Shown piece by piece: positions 1 to 64,000 of a DNA stretch of 64,000 nt; position 1 is the stretch's first letter; each line of letters starts with the position of its first letter. Source of the DNA: Perca fluviatilis (lineage: Eukaryota; Chordata; Actinopteri; Perciformes; Percidae); contig NC_053119.1 in assembly GCF_010015445.1 (NCBI RefSeq), forward strand, positions 9,892,050 through 9,956,049, written 5' to 3'. The position numbers and the translations under genes were made by a program. The notes under the pieces were generated by a model, which did not search any database, was not told where the DNA came from, and was given only the letters and a program-made list of their open reading frames with translations.

Positions 1-592
1 TCAAAATATAACTCATCCCATCTGTGTTCTCTGAGATTTGGAGGAGTTGTGATATTTTGTGAAAAATCAAGTTATAAATAGGCTAATCAGCCTACAAGAA
101 TAAAGTCACTATATTTCAGAAAATAATCTATACCTGCACCATAGTCTGCTGTGCATTACGTGATTGCTCTGCTGATACGGTAGACCTCAGAGCGTCTGAC
201 AGACACAGAGCCCCGTCTGAAATACAGAGCGCCGTTTGAGACGTTTCGGGGAGTGGCTGTACGCTGCTCTACATCGGAGGTGGAAACCCGAAACTTCTGG
301 CAGAAATGCACGGAGCACAAACGCGACACATCTGCCGCAGCACGTCGACAGCAGAGCGCGTCCATAAACCTGAAGCTGCACAGCTTTTTACAGCGAGAGT
401 GGACACAAAGCGACGTCTGGTTTCATATTTGTCAGTCAACTTTTCAAAATACATTCGGGGCTACACTCAAAACATTCTGAAGCCCCGGCAAAATGTTTGA
501 TGCTGAAGGAGACGGAGCTGAGCTCCGGCAGGGTGTGTTGTGGACCTGAGGAGGCGGAGCTGCGCTCCGGTGTGCTCCGGCCCAATTTAACC
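1..592. other. CpG-rich non-coding stretch
   Basis: About 150-590 is richer in CpG than its surroundings. I see no ORF with family resemblance and no splice pattern. It may be the outer part of the repeat that follows, or an older transposon, but I cannot delimit it. Confidence 0.3.
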
Positions 593-2048
593 TCGATCTG
601 GAATCTTGCTCCTTATGAGGTCATAAGGACCTTATGAGGTCATAAGGAGCAAGGTTACCTCCCCTTTCTCTGCTTTGCTTGTCGCCCACAGCAGCCCAGA
701 GAATTTGGCCCGCCCATGAGGAAATAGAGCTACAACCGTGGCTGCAAGCTGGTCAAAGCCACACCGCCATCCTCCATCTTGCCCCCCCCCCCCTCTCCTC
801 TTCAATAGCATTTAAAGCTACAGACACAGAAATGGCACATCCTAAGGAAAGCTCATTGTGGGACTGGCTCTAGTGGCTGTAATTCTGCACCAAGGCTGGA
901 TTTCGGGAAAGAGACTTCAGATACAGTATTAGGGGACCACTAAGGCCTATATAAAAGAGACTTCAGATATAGTATTAGGGGACCACTAAGGTCTATATAA
1001 AAGAGACTTCAGATATAGTATTAGGGGACCACTAAGGTCTATATAAAAGAGACTTCAGATACAGTATTAGGGGACCACTAAGGTCTATATAAAAGAGACT
1101 TCAGATACAGTACTAGGGGACAACTAAGGCCTATATAAAAGAGACTTCAGATACAGTATTAGGGGACCACTAAGGTCTATATAAAAGAGACTTCAGATAC
1201 AGTATTAGGGGACCACTAAGGTCTATATAAAAGAGACTTCAGATACAGTATTAGGGGACCACTAAGGTCTATATAAAAGAGACTTCAGATATAGTATTAG
1301 GGGACCACTAAGGTCTATATAAAAGAGACTTCAGATACAGTATTAGGGGACCACTAAGGTCTATATAAAAGAGACTTCAGATACAGTACTAGGGGACAAC
1401 TAAGGCCTATATAAAAGAGACTTCAGATACAGTATTAGGGGACCACTAAGGTCTATATAAAAGAGACTTCAGATACAGTATTAGGGGACCACTAAGGCCT
1501 ATATAAAAGAGACTTCAGATACAGTATTAGGGGACCACTAAGGTCTATATAAAAGAGACTTCAGATACAGTATTAGGGGACCACTAAGGTCTATATAAAA
1601 GAGACTTCAGATATAGTATTAGGGGACCACTAAGGTCTATATAAAAGAGACTTCAGATACAGTATTAGGGGACCACTAAGGTCTATATAAAAGAGACTTC
1701 AGATACAGTACTAGGGGACCACTAAGGTCTATATAAAAGAGACTTCAGATACAGTATTAGGGGACCACTAAGGTCTATATAAAAGAGACTTCAGATACAG
1801 TATTAGGGGACCACTAAGGTCTATATAAAAGAGACTTCAGATACAGTATTAGGGGACCACTAAGGTCTATATAAAAGAGACTTCAGATACAGTATTAGGG
1901 GACCACTAAGGTCTATATAAAAGAGACTTCAGATACTGTATTAGGGGACCACTAAGGTCTATATAAAAGAGACTTCAGATACAGTATTAGGGGACCACTA
2001 AGGTCTATATAAAAGCATCCAAAAAGGAGCATTTACATAGGACCTTTA
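593..2048 (+). repeat. interspersed non-coding element carrying an expanded tandem array
   Basis: The segment from TCTGGAATCTTGCTCC to GGACCTTTAA resembles a common percomorph interspersed repeat that I remember as a TTAA-ended non-autonomous element. It contains a near-palindrome (about 606-652), a C-run (781-793), and the block CTCATTGTGGGACTGGCTCT. In the remembered form the terminal 46-bp motif occurs only one to a few times; here it is expanded to 24 copies (911-2014). No coding capacity is visible. Confidence 0.6.
911..2014 (+). repeat. 46-bp tandem array, 24 copies, each with TATATAAAAG
   Basis: Twenty-four head-to-tail copies of a 46-bp unit beginning GAGACTTCAGATACAGTATT and ending CTATATAAAA. 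Copies differ at only a few positions (ACAG/ATAG, TATT/TACT, CCAC/CAAC, GGT/GGC). No unique spacers lie between copies, so this is a minisatellite, not a CRISPR array. Each unit carries a perfect TATA-box-like string, with no evidence of promoter use. Confidence 0.95.
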
Positions 2049-2080
2049 ACTCTGTGCCAGCCAGAATACCCCTAAATACT

Positions 2081-2496
2081 AGGGGTGTCACGATTTCGAT
2101 TTTAAATCGAAAATCATTCATCATTTGATTAAAATCAAAAGCAGGATCTGCAATTTTCTCCCAGTATTTTTTTCACTCCACCCCCGCCTACTTGCACACA
2201 CAGTGTGTAAAAAAAACAAACATGGTGTAGCTTACCAGTAGTAGCATGTAGGTAAAAGACACAGCGTAACGTTAGCTACAGACAGCCTGCAGCTGCACTT
2301 TTCTAGACACCGTGGCCGCACCGGAGTCATCACCATTTTTCCTTCCTGTGAGTTGTGTAAACAAACCAACTGAGAAACTGTCAAGTACCCTTCTGTCATC
2401 TAGTGGCTCTTATTGTGGAATTGGCATGGCAGCTGGAAAAAAGTAAATTGAAAGTCAAATTGAATCCTCATAGATTTGGAGGATCATGACACCCCT
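2081..2496. mobile_element. short TIR element (MITE-like), 416 bp
   Basis: Begins AGGGGTGTCACGAT and ends ATCATGACACCCCT, inverted repeats with one mismatch in 14. The interior is AT-rich with a TCGATTTTAAATCGA palindrome. There is no ORF. No target-site duplication is clear. The TIR style recalls hAT-like MITEs of fish (from memory). Confidence 0.6.
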
Positions 2497-3405
2497 ATAA
2501 AACATACATGGAATAAATCAAGGCCGGGGAAAATGCTAATTATGCAAACATTGTGATGAAACTAAACAGATTTTAGATGGCCTTGTTTCAAACATGCTAT
2601 TTCATCTATATCAACTAAGTGTTCCTATTACTAGGTTTCTAGCCGAACTCTTCCTCGATGTGTTAAGTGTGTATTTGGTGGAAACCTTAATGAAAAGTAG
2701 CTTGGTTTTTATTTTTTATATCTGTTTCCACCTAGCTAGCTAACAATATTCAAATGAAATGAGTAAAATGAGTGGCATTAGATCATTCTGTTGTGTATGT
2801 TCTGTTCATTAACATTATGACCAATGTTTTTTTTTTATTTTTTATTTTTTTTATAATTGTATGGTAATGTAATTATATTTTTGAAACAAAATTGACCTTC
2901 AAGGATGGACACCAAGTAATTAACTTATCACATTTATTTTCTGTAATTAGTTTTAACATGTAATCGTTAATCATATTTTCCAATGCATTTTAGTTGATTG
3001 CCAGGACAATGGTTGTTATGTAGAAAATATCCAGTTAAAGTTGAACAAGCATGTCAAGCCAAACAATGTAATAAATAAAGGACTCGTGTCAAAACATTCC
3101 TATTGTGTCTAAGCATGTTGGCATTGGCTTTCATTTCAAAATTTTATTCACTCATAAAAATACATTCCAAACTACGAAACGGCTTATTGCAGATTTAAAA
3201 AAAAGCAATTCACTCGTGTTATAAATTATTGTTGCTTAATTGTGGTGTGTAAGTGCAGAAGCATGAACTTGATTCCATTTCAAAACTCCAAATGTGTTAT
3301 AAAAATGTTTTTTGTTACAAATAAATCAGTTAGTTAAAAAATTGATTAGATCCATTCCCTTAAAAAAAAAATCTTCAGTGGTGTTGTGCTGGTCGTTCCT
3401 GTGGG
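2497..3405. other. AT-rich 3' flank or 3' UTR of plekha7
   Basis: AT-rich DNA with poly-T runs around 2830-2860. If the final exon at 3406 is real, the first few hundred bases below 3406 are its 3' UTR. No other gene is recognised. Confidence 0.4.
3143..3148 (-). terminator. candidate polyadenylation signal for plekha7
   Basis: AATAAA on the minus strand about 260 bp beyond the candidate stop codon at 3406. It would give a short 3' UTR. Other AATAAA hexamers are frequent in this AT-rich DNA, so this is only positional support. Confidence 0.25.
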
Positions 3406-55170
<51,765 letters not shown>

Positions 55171-55179
55171 CTGGACAAG

Positions 55180-55288
<109 letters not shown>

Positions 55289-55358
55289 AGAAAGGGTAAA
55301 CACACCTTTTTTTATAACCTGACATGGTGTTTATATACAGTACATCCTCTGGGTGTTT

Positions 55359-55501
55359 GAAAGATGATTTTTTTGGGCATTTCCGCCTTTAATGAACATG
55401 ACAGCTAGGTGAGAAAGGGGAGAGAGAGGAGGAAGACATTCATATGAAGAAGACTATGTATATGTGCACCTGCTCTACCAGCTGAGCCAACCCGGCCACA
55501 C
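55359..55501 (-). mobile_element. tRNA-derived SINE, reverse orientation, with TSD
   Basis: A poly-T start (reversed A tail), GGGCATTTCCGCCTTTAATG, then CTCTACCAGCTGAGCCAACC, the reversed A-box head. It is flanked by TCCTCTGGGTGTTT at 55345-55358 and 55502-55515. Same family as the SINE at 15853 but shorter in the middle. Confidence 0.85.
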
Positions 55502-55515
55502 TCCTCTGGGTGTTT

Positions 55516-56002
55516 TTGAAGAGATTTTACTGGTCAGTGCCTCACACTTTTTTCCTGTAAGGGCTGGGTGCCTAGTCTATAACGAAGCACTACAGCAGGG
55601 TGACTCTGATTCTGCCTTAATTCCCCTTTATTTGACAGTCTATTATTTAGAAAATTAGAGAAAGAGAGAGAGAGAATGATCGCTTGTGCTCATTTACTGT
55701 ATGTGTGGCTCTAAATGCGTTTCCATTTGTGTTTCACAATCATCTGCTATTCATCTGCTTCTCTATTGTTGGTGAAATCTCAGTCTGACCTTCTGACTCC
55801 TTACAAATGGTTTCTTGTCATTTTTGTTATTACTGTACAATGTGTGAACTACATCTCATTATCATCGTTTGTTATGTATGTAAAAGACTCAAGTAAAGTA
55901 ACAAAGTATGTAAAATAAATAAGACATCGTGGTGGGAAGGATGGGTGAGGTGTGCTGAAGTGTGACGAGGAAATATCAGGATAGAGAATGCCACATTCTG
56001 TG

Positions 56003-56033
<31 letters not shown>

Positions 56034-56151
56034 CATTGACAGCTAACATCTGACACTGAGGTTGCTGAATAACGTGAGGACAGGATGTCCTAAATTTTCG
56101 CACTTTCTCCACCTGACAAGCCTTGGAGGGCAATGAATAAAGTCCCTCATT

Positions 56152-56207
<56 letters not shown>

Positions 56208-57996
56208 CTATTTTCCTTTTGTACCCTCAGGTTAGCGCAGTCCTATTACCTTACATGACCGTTTCACAACAGGAAGTTGATAAATAGACTTACCAACCAG
56301 ATTCACAGCAGAAAAATAAAAAGTGCACACAGCAGCAGACTGTGTTATGTAACGGTCTACTTCAAGAAGATAAATTAGTACCAGTTCTTATTCCCGCTAT
56401 AAACTAAATAATACAGTCACAAAGTTTTTGGAATTATGTTCGATGCTTTAAAAAGGATTTGTTTTTCTACTTATTTGTATTGGATGTAATCTGTATTTCG
56501 TTTTGTCCGAAAATATGGACATTTACAGGGAGGTTTGACATGTGATAAGAGTCCATGCTCAAACCAGATACATCACAGGGGAACGCTGGGTCAACAGGAC
56601 ATCCCAGAATTCCTTATTTCTAGAAGAGATTTGACCTCATAACCTCAAATGATGGCAGTAAACAAGCTGATCCACCTGAATGGCCTCATTGACAGGCAGC
56701 AGCACCCATTTTAATGTCTATTTTATCCATAGATTTCAAATTGGCTGGTGAAACAATGTCAGTGGCTGGTATATTTGGATTTTTGATTCCTGTGAATCCA
56801 AAAATCCAGGTCAGAGATGTTCTTCATGTTGTCATTGCTGTGGGAAAACCTGTCAACTCCTGAATGTTAACGTTTCTGTATCTAGTACAGTACATAACAA
56901 CCTTTTTTTTCCAGACTGACCTCCATGCAATTTAAGGTTATCCAACAGTTAAGATTTTATAAGCAAAAAGGATCACGTAACTTTTTCAACCAACTGAAGA
57001 CCAAAGCAGCGACATGTAATTTATGTGGATAGTAACCCAGTCAGTGAGATACCTATTCCATACCGAACATGACAACAATAAAACAGTACGAGTCCAGACC
57101 GGGCTGAACTATCAGCGCTATAGACTTACGTCATCTATAATAAAAGGACTGTGAATGAATGAATGAGTCACTCCACAAAACAAACTATTCAATAACAACA
57201 AAGTGATTTCCACACTGACACCCAGACTTTTCTGAAAACTGTATAATAGTGCCAGCATAAAGAACCAGACGGAAACACGGGTCTGAGTTCAGGCTTTAAA
57301 TCTTTCTGTTCAGGGTTCTTATTTTAGTCTGAGCCGCTTGCTTGATCTTAAAATTGCTTCTCAACAGGTGTTTTCCATTCATACTATCAATATCGAAATA
57401 TTGCCAAGCCCTAATTCATACATTAATTGACTTGCACAGCTCACGGCGATGTCTAACACACTTCACCTTAAACACATTTGTGAACCTGCTACAATACAAT
57501 ATGAACACATCCTCTTGTCTGCAGTCTTTTCCAGCAGCATTCACTGGAGGTCATGTTCTTCTCCATTTTTAAGACAAGCGGCATGTTTTGGATGGCTATG
57601 TTTTATCAGTTGTCAAGGATACAGGAAGAGCACAAGGCTTTTCCAGTTCATTACCAAACACAGCTCCACAGCTTTAACAACTACGGAGTGCTGCTTATGT
57701 TTGTTAATCAATACAAACTGTGTATTTTACAGGTTTACCAATAAGTTACCAATACCTATGGAGCTTTGAGTAGAGCTTCCTCTTATTGTTTGTCCTTTTC
57801 ATTTGCAAAATCAGTCAATTTAGTTTACCCTTGATACGTACTAGCCCTTTGCTTGTCCAATTTATGTGAATTTTAAATTGCGGCCCAGTTTTATTTTTCA
57901 TTTTTTATGTGTAACCCTGAAAAGACTAGCAACAACTTAGTGGAAGCTACGGAGGATCCTAATAAAGATTAAAGAATGATGACGAATATGCTGCAC
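55516..57996 (-). other. upstream plekha7 intron
   Basis: GT arrays at 56001-56032 and 56155-56199. No WW-domain exon or other gene recognised. Confidence 0.6.
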
Positions 57997-58002
57997 TGAT
58001 AC

Positions 58003-58360
58003 TAGAGCTGGGCAATATATCTATATTATATCTATATCGTGATATGAGACTAGATATTGTCTTAGATTTTGGATATCGTAATATCGTAATATGGCAAGTG
58101 TTGTCTTTTCCTGGTTTTAAAGGCTGCATTACAGTAAAGTGATGTATTTTTCTGAACCTACCAGACTGTTCAAGCTGTTCTATTATTTGCCTTTTCCCCA
58201 CTTAGTCATTATATCCACATTACTGATGATTATTTATCAAACATCTCATTGTGTAAATATTTTGTGAAAGCATCGATAGTCAACACTACAATATCGTTGA
58301 GGTATCGATATCGAGGTATTTGGTCAAACATATCGTGATATTTGATTTTCTCCATATCGT
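58003..58360. mobile_element. ATATCG-rich MITE-like element
   Basis: Begins AGAGCTGGGCAATATATC and ends ATATTTGATTTTCTCCATATCG. I remember the complete family as having GAGCTGGGCGATATGG inverted ends. The right terminus appears cut short here. The interior is AT-rich and non-coding. Confidence 0.55.
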
Positions 58361-58410
58361 TTACTGTGAATGAGATCTAAATATTAAATCTAAAGGTTAA
58401 TTTTTTTTGT

Positions 58411-58444
<34 letters not shown>

Positions 58445-59110
58445 CACACATACACACAAATCCCAACACAACGTGACTGCCTGCTTGCTGGCTACACTCT
58501 GAGTATCTCTTTGCATGATGACAGCCCTGTTATTGCTGCTGTCTTATTGTGGTGCGACAGATGAGATGTTCCACGCTGGATGTTTTATTGTCAACGGGTT
58601 GACACCAGGCGGAGTGTGTGTGTGCGTGTAAATCTGTCTGATTAGTTTCAGAAGGGAAAACACTGGCTGTTGTAATGCATTCTTCCATCTGAAAATCCAA
58701 ACTAATTACCTCGGACTATATTCCTCTCTGACACACAACCCTCTAGCTTTTCAAATAAATCCACAGACGTGAACACAAACTGCTGTTTTAGGGAACAAAT
58801 GATGCTCTAGTTTGTTTGATTAACACATATTTCTACAATCCATCACTTTTTCACTTTTTCTTAATTCATCTTTGTCTCACTTTTTATCTTGTGAAGATTT
58901 TGTTTTTCTGTTGCAGCCATCCTCCTGTATTTCTCTCTTTTTTTCTCTCATACAAATCAGCCGACTGAATGCACTCTCTTCTCTGCCCTCCATGTTGCAG
59001 GCTGCACTCTAACACACCAACACAGCCACCAGTCTCAGTACATTACCAACTTCTATCTACACATGCATAATGTAAATCTCTCAGATGTGATGTGGGAGGG
59101 TTGAGAGAGG

Positions 59111-59153
<43 letters not shown>

Positions 59154-61559
59154 GGAGACATTAGCTCTGTTATCTTTTTGCTGTCAAGAGAATTTCATGC
59201 AAACTTTTGAAAGGTCAGGAACTATTAAATGTAAATTAGATGCATTTTCATCAAACTCAAAAGACAAAATAATGCATTCACCGGAACAATTTTAAATAGA
59301 ACTGATTTTGAAAAATCCTTAGTGTCAGGGAAAGTCATTTTCTGATTATGAGCTAATGTTATCATTTAAAAGCATGGACAGGCACTTGGCTTTTTGTGCA
59401 ACAAAACTGAAGCACTCAACTGACCAATAATAACACTTTGCCTTCAGTGTACAATAGGAAATTCTTTACAAAAGCATCTGTTTTTGTGTGTGACATTTGG
59501 GGGATTGTGTGGAATCTTTTTGATATGCAAACTTTTGCAAAGAAGCAGTTGAAAGGTAAAAGTGACTGAAGAGCAAGAGACAGAAAGAGTGGTTGTAACC
59601 TTCTTGTTGAAAGAAATCAGCAGAGAGAGGTAATAGAGACTGAAATGGAAGGGGAAATGAAGTAAAAGACTGAGCCTTTGATTTCTTCGCTGAAATATTC
59701 ACTTTCTCTGCAGTGAAGCACACAAGGCTCAAGTCTTCTATCGGCCATAAAGGACACAGATTATACTGGGAGTCTGTTACCTCACTTTCTATAGGAGTTC
59801 AACTTACTTCTCTCAAGTGAAACCGATCAGAGAGGAGCTCCTGAGTCTTTAGGGGTACAATTTGGCCTTCTAGTGAAGGCCAAACTCACTCAGGAGGGCT
59901 AGAGACAGGTATACCCTTCTCTTTTCTGTGAATTAATCTGTACGCAACAAAACTCCTGGAGGGAGGGAGAGAAAAGTTGCAGCGGTCTGAACAGGCCCGT
60001 CTCACCTCGACTCAAGCCAGCTGATAGTGGTGCCTGGATAGAGGCTGGTTTTAGAATGTAAAATGAAAATAAAATATCCATAATCCATTTTATTTCTATG
60101 TTACAAACTGTTAACTGGTCGAAATGGCTCAACTATGGGCTTAACGTGCGCCCGAAAGCACGTACGGTCGAGCGAGTTAGAGAACGACTGAAAAGAGGGA
60201 GCGCCTGGGACAAAGCCGTGAATCAGAGTCATCACTAGAAATGGAACTTTAGCAAGCAGCTCACTAGCCAACCCAGTCTTGCCCTATCACTAACGTTATC
60301 CACATTCATATTTAGATGCAACAAATGATATATTAAGCCACAAAAAGGAAGTGGAAGTCTGAAGTTAGAACAGAGGTACAAAGAGTCGTTCCATTGGGGA
60401 TGATACACCGCAACATACATCACATTGGCGTGAACTGGACGGTTTTAGAACGCTGCAGACCGGGGCGCTGCTAGTAGTTGCAAGTTTCAACTCGCCTCGT
60501 CGCGATTCTTTGGTCTGAAGTGGGCTTTAGGGCTGACTGAAGTCCATGTAACAACAAATGCTCCAACACGGGGAATCAACAAGGAGTTACTGTTCATCGA
60601 CATATTTTGTACATATCCAAATTCCAGTAACAATAATTCCCCAGCTTGTAACACTGCATGAAAGCACTCAATAATACATACAGTAAGTTTTAAACCATAC
60701 ATGGAGCAGCTTTTATTGAGGTGTTTTGCTCAAGGGCACGCTGACTGTAGTAGCTGAGGGGGCAAAAGCTTTATTCGCTTCATTTTCCGGCCAAGATTTT
60801 CCCAGTTGGTCTTTTTATTTAAACTTAAAACATTCCATTACATCAACAATTCTGACCTTAAGAGTATTAGCACAACCACACAAGTTAATCCCAATTTAAA
60901 CTAATTTGCAGCGTTTGTTTTTTGTCTACGTGTCACACATAGTAACAATATTTTGGCATGTGGCGTCACCGGTTATTCTTCTTTATGCAACAGCAATCTG
61001 TTATTCCGGAATAAGACACCTCACAATCCTCAGAAGCCACTGGCCAATCAGAATTAACGGTGTCAACAAAGCCATGTAATACACAAATTAATTACAAATG
61101 AAACATGCCGATCATTGAGCTTGGCTGCATCCGCTGCACACAACAATGCAAGCAGCAGAGAAGCAGGTTTCATTGCTCATAGCTGAGAGTTATTGGCAAA
61201 CAGACAAATGACACCACTCCTTTCTTTAGAAAGTGCTACTGTATATTCCTGTTGCATCTTCAAAGCCACCGTCAGCACCTTACACCTTTTACATTTAAAA
61301 AAGGGGCACTTCACTGATTTCAGTTTACTCGTCACAAGGAGAACTGTAATACCCAGCGGGGGAAAACTTTTGTATAATATCTTCTGTGCCTGTGGAGGAG
61401 CTTTTCTAATCTCTAATATGAACTCATTATTTCACCAGTTTTATCTGAGCTTGGGCTTGAGACTTAAAATTACAAATGCTTTACAAACTGGAGTTTTGTG
61501 GTTTGAAGAGTAATGAAAGATACAAATGAGTTTTCATCCTGAAGTGTTATCAAAAGGCT
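58361..61559 (-). other. upstream plekha7 intron
   Basis: CA at 58421-58443 and GA at 59110-59149. No exon or RNA gene recognised. Confidence 0.6.
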
Positions 61560-62307
61560 ACTCTAGTCCGTAGGAGAACTCCCAATAGTAAAGAAATGGG
61601 AGCGAGAGCTGAGCCCTGAGGGGAACGTAATTAATTGGGAGACAGTTTGGGACAACATTTCCCATTGCTCCAAGAACCCAAATCACCAGATCCACTTCAA
61701 CATATGTCATAGGACATATTGGACTCCTCAGAAGAGATACATCTCTAAAGCCATTCCTACTCCCTATTGCACACTATTCTGTCAACCTGAACAAACTGGA
61801 ACCTTAATGCACATGGTCTGGGAGTGTGAACAGGTACATGAGTTCTGGAATAAAACAACATCAGTATTATCTGATGTGATAGGATGATGACTTCCTACTG
61901 ACCCGATTGTTTTGTTACTTAATGACAAATCTACCAAGAAAATGATAACTCAGCGCTGCCCCCCCCCCACTCGCTTTGTATAAAACAGTGGTTGGCGTAT
62001 TTTCTGGACATAGTTATGCTCGAGCTCTCTACAGCAAGGAATAACAAAGCCAAATCATCGACTATAGACCTATGGAAAAACACAGCAGCACAGGTATCAG
62101 TCCTAATGACCTCAGCATCACAAGAAGTAGAGGAGTGACTAGGCAAGGTGGGATTTCTGTTTTTTGTATATTGGTTTGTTTTGTTTTCCTCGAGACCGCA
62201 GATGGTGAGGGGTGGGAGAGGGTTTTGGTTCTTGTTTGAATGCATTTATTTGTTCTGTATGTTGTATGTTAAAAATATAAAAATAATAAAAAATGTATCA
62301 TAAAAAA
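61560..62307 (+). mobile_element. L1/Tx1-like LINE 3' fragment
   Basis: From 61597 the frame reads WERELSPEGNVINWETVWDN, then NPNHQIHFNICHRTYWTPQK, then a GTLMHMVWECEQVHEFW block, until a TGA at 61885-61887. It is the C-terminal end of an L1-type ORF2 (the HRTY-TP-KR and GT-HM-WEC-FW signatures, from memory). Non-coding 3' sequence and an A-rich tail (to about 62307) follow. It is strongly 5'-truncated. Confidence 0.75.
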
Positions 62308-64000
62308 GGCTACTCTAGTGATTTAGTACTGAACTCACAATAGGCAGATTCATAAAAAAAAAAACTGTCCAAAATCAAAGTAGCACAGGTCGAGATATCC
62401 TGACTTCCAGTCTAGGTTAAGCTTCAAAAACACTGGATCCTACTACCATTCCCATAACACAAATTATTAGCATATTTCATTACACCACCTTCACACCCCA
62501 ACCCCAGGTGTAGGGTGTGGGTATTTCAAGGTTGGCCTATAAAAGTTAGCCGCTTCAATTTTGACAATTATTTGTCTCTTGTTAAGTGCCCCAACTTTAT
62601 TATAAGTACAATACTAGATCACTGGAGTAAATAACACTTCACTGAGTGATGAATTGATGAGAAGAATCAACTCATCTACCCAAAATGCACTGGGCTGTTG
62701 TTTCACCCCCAACCCACAGTCAATCCTTTGAAGTGACTTCAAAAGCTAGAGGCTTAAAGATAAACTCTGAAAGCCTCACACTCACAGCTCATCAAAAAAA
62801 TATATGTATATGTATAAAAACATACATGGAAACATGGGACCAAATATCAGGAATGACGGCTCAAAAACAAACGACGTTCAGCTTCTGTGAAAAATCTTTC
62901 AGTGAATGCAAACGTGCCATTTTCTGTCTAGCTTGCCTGAAATATAATTCTTGTTCTCCATCTCTGACGTGTACAAATTATTGTGTGGAGAAGAAAAAAA
63001 AAGAAAAGAGGACGCAAATAATACCCAAGGAACAACACTTAAGACGGGCACTTAGCAGCCCCGTGAGAGTATGACAGGGCAGGAACCCAGATGTAAAGGG
63101 TAGCCTACTGCATATTAATCCCACTCAGCAATATTGGCCATGAGTCAAAAGTGAAACTACAGAATGGGCTGGAGGGCATTCATCGGCTGATCATAAGCAG
63201 GAAAGCGTTTCGCTTCCTCTTGATATGTCTGTGGGAGTAAAAGGCAGCCATGTTGAGAACAAAGAGGCCACGAAGGAGATTTAATCACAGAGGGGAAGTA
63301 ATTGTCGTAAGGATTCTGACATTTTCCTGCCTTAAAATGATACCTCTCACAAGAAAACCGGAAAAAGTCACGTAAGACGCTTAAAAGCTTTTGACAAACT
63401 CCCACAACCACATACATACAGCTGCAACACAATATGTCACAAATCAACACAACGGCCGCCCACTTAGGCACAGCTGACATTTAAACACAGCCAGTCTCTC
63501 ACCGTATAGCTTAGATTCTGCAGACCAAAAATACTCAGAAATGTACAATCAAATATCTAAGAGAAAAACACAGGTACTCTTCCCTCAAACAGAGTGGAGA
63601 TCATTATTGAAGCACTGACACATTGTTGAACCCAATTTACACCCAATTATAAGTCAAGACAAAAACTTGAAACCTTCTTTTAAACACTGTATGTCGGTAA
63701 GGATAGCCAGTGTCCCCATTTCAAAAGGAATACTGCTTGCAATTACGGGTCTCCAAATAAATCCACCGACTGCATCTCCTCAAACTTTGTTTCCCTGACA
63801 CTTCGGCCTTAACAAATCAGTCAGTGAGATCTTCCTCCATGACTCTAATGGGCCTAAAGTGTCTTACGCTGCATGCGGGCAGCAACGCCTTTCATTGATG
63901 TCTGTCTTCTTTGCTTGTCAACTGTTTTGTGATTTTCTATATTTTTAAAACTAGCTGCGTGTTGATTTGAGTGTCACAGTTGTCAAAGTTTTGTGTATTA
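62308..64000 (-). other. upstream plekha7 intron to window end
   Basis: AT-rich. No exon found. ORFs here have no recognisable domains. The WW-domain exons would have to lie further along. Confidence 0.55.

Noticed and set aside
911..2014. Direct-repeat array that might be taken for CRISPR
   Set aside because: Units are contiguous with no unique spacers, and the context is a vertebrate gene; it is a minisatellite.
61597..61887. Open frame in the L1-like region as a host gene
   Set aside because: The residues match the end of an L1-type ORF2, and an A-rich tail follows; it is a truncated retrotransposon.

Overview
The window is vertebrate nuclear DNA, almost certainly from a percomorph-like teleost fish. 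Evidence is GT/AG-spliced coding exons, many long CA/GT, GATA and GA microsatellites, tRNA-derived SINEs, LINE fragments, and TTAA-flanked and other terminal-inverted-repeat (TIR) elements of kinds I remember from spiny-rayed fish genomes. No bacterial, viral or organellar gene organisation is present.

One protein-coding gene explains all the coding signal: plekha7 (pleckstrin homology domain containing A7), on the minus strand from about 55.2 kb down to about 3.4 kb. I could place 23 coding exons with GT/AG borders whose phases join without a break, plus one low-confidence final exon. Together they encode roughly 1,270 residues in this order: a serine/threonine-rich linker, the PH domain (four exons), a disordered proline/serine-rich centre, a coiled-coil block, a proline-rich region, the conserved AEEQLERMKRHQKALVRERKR block, and a conserved C-terminal extension shared with PLEKHA5/6. 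The exons for the two N-terminal WW domains were not found and must lie beyond 64,000. Whether this is the a or b teleost co-orthologue cannot be decided here. In mammals PLEKHA7 sits at the zonula adherens, where it links p120-catenin/E-cadherin to the microtubule minus-end protein CAMSAP3 and binds PDZD11 through its WW region.

Layout in plus coordinates: 1-2.05 kb, CpG-rich DNA and a repeat with a 24-copy 46-bp tandem array; 2.08-2.50 kb, a short TIR element; 3.4-12.8 kb, 3' exons with a 2.5-kb TTAA-flanked element between 4.45 and 6.95 kb; 14-31 kb, the exon-dense middle of the gene; 31-55 kb, large introns separating the PH exons, holding an R2-superclade LINE remnant (36.5-37.5 kb), a second TTAA element (45.6-46.9 kb) and a local tandem duplication (52.3-53.8 kb); 55.2-64 kb, intron only, with a SINE and an L1-like LINE tail.

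The most interesting signals concern splicing. There is an alternative 3' splice site inside the PH domain created by a repeated HTGMR segment, a decayed duplicate of an exon end and its donor embedded in CA repeats, a PLEKHA5-like cassette exon, a read-through C-terminus, and three exons whose splice sites lie against microsatellites. I found no convincing wholly new system.
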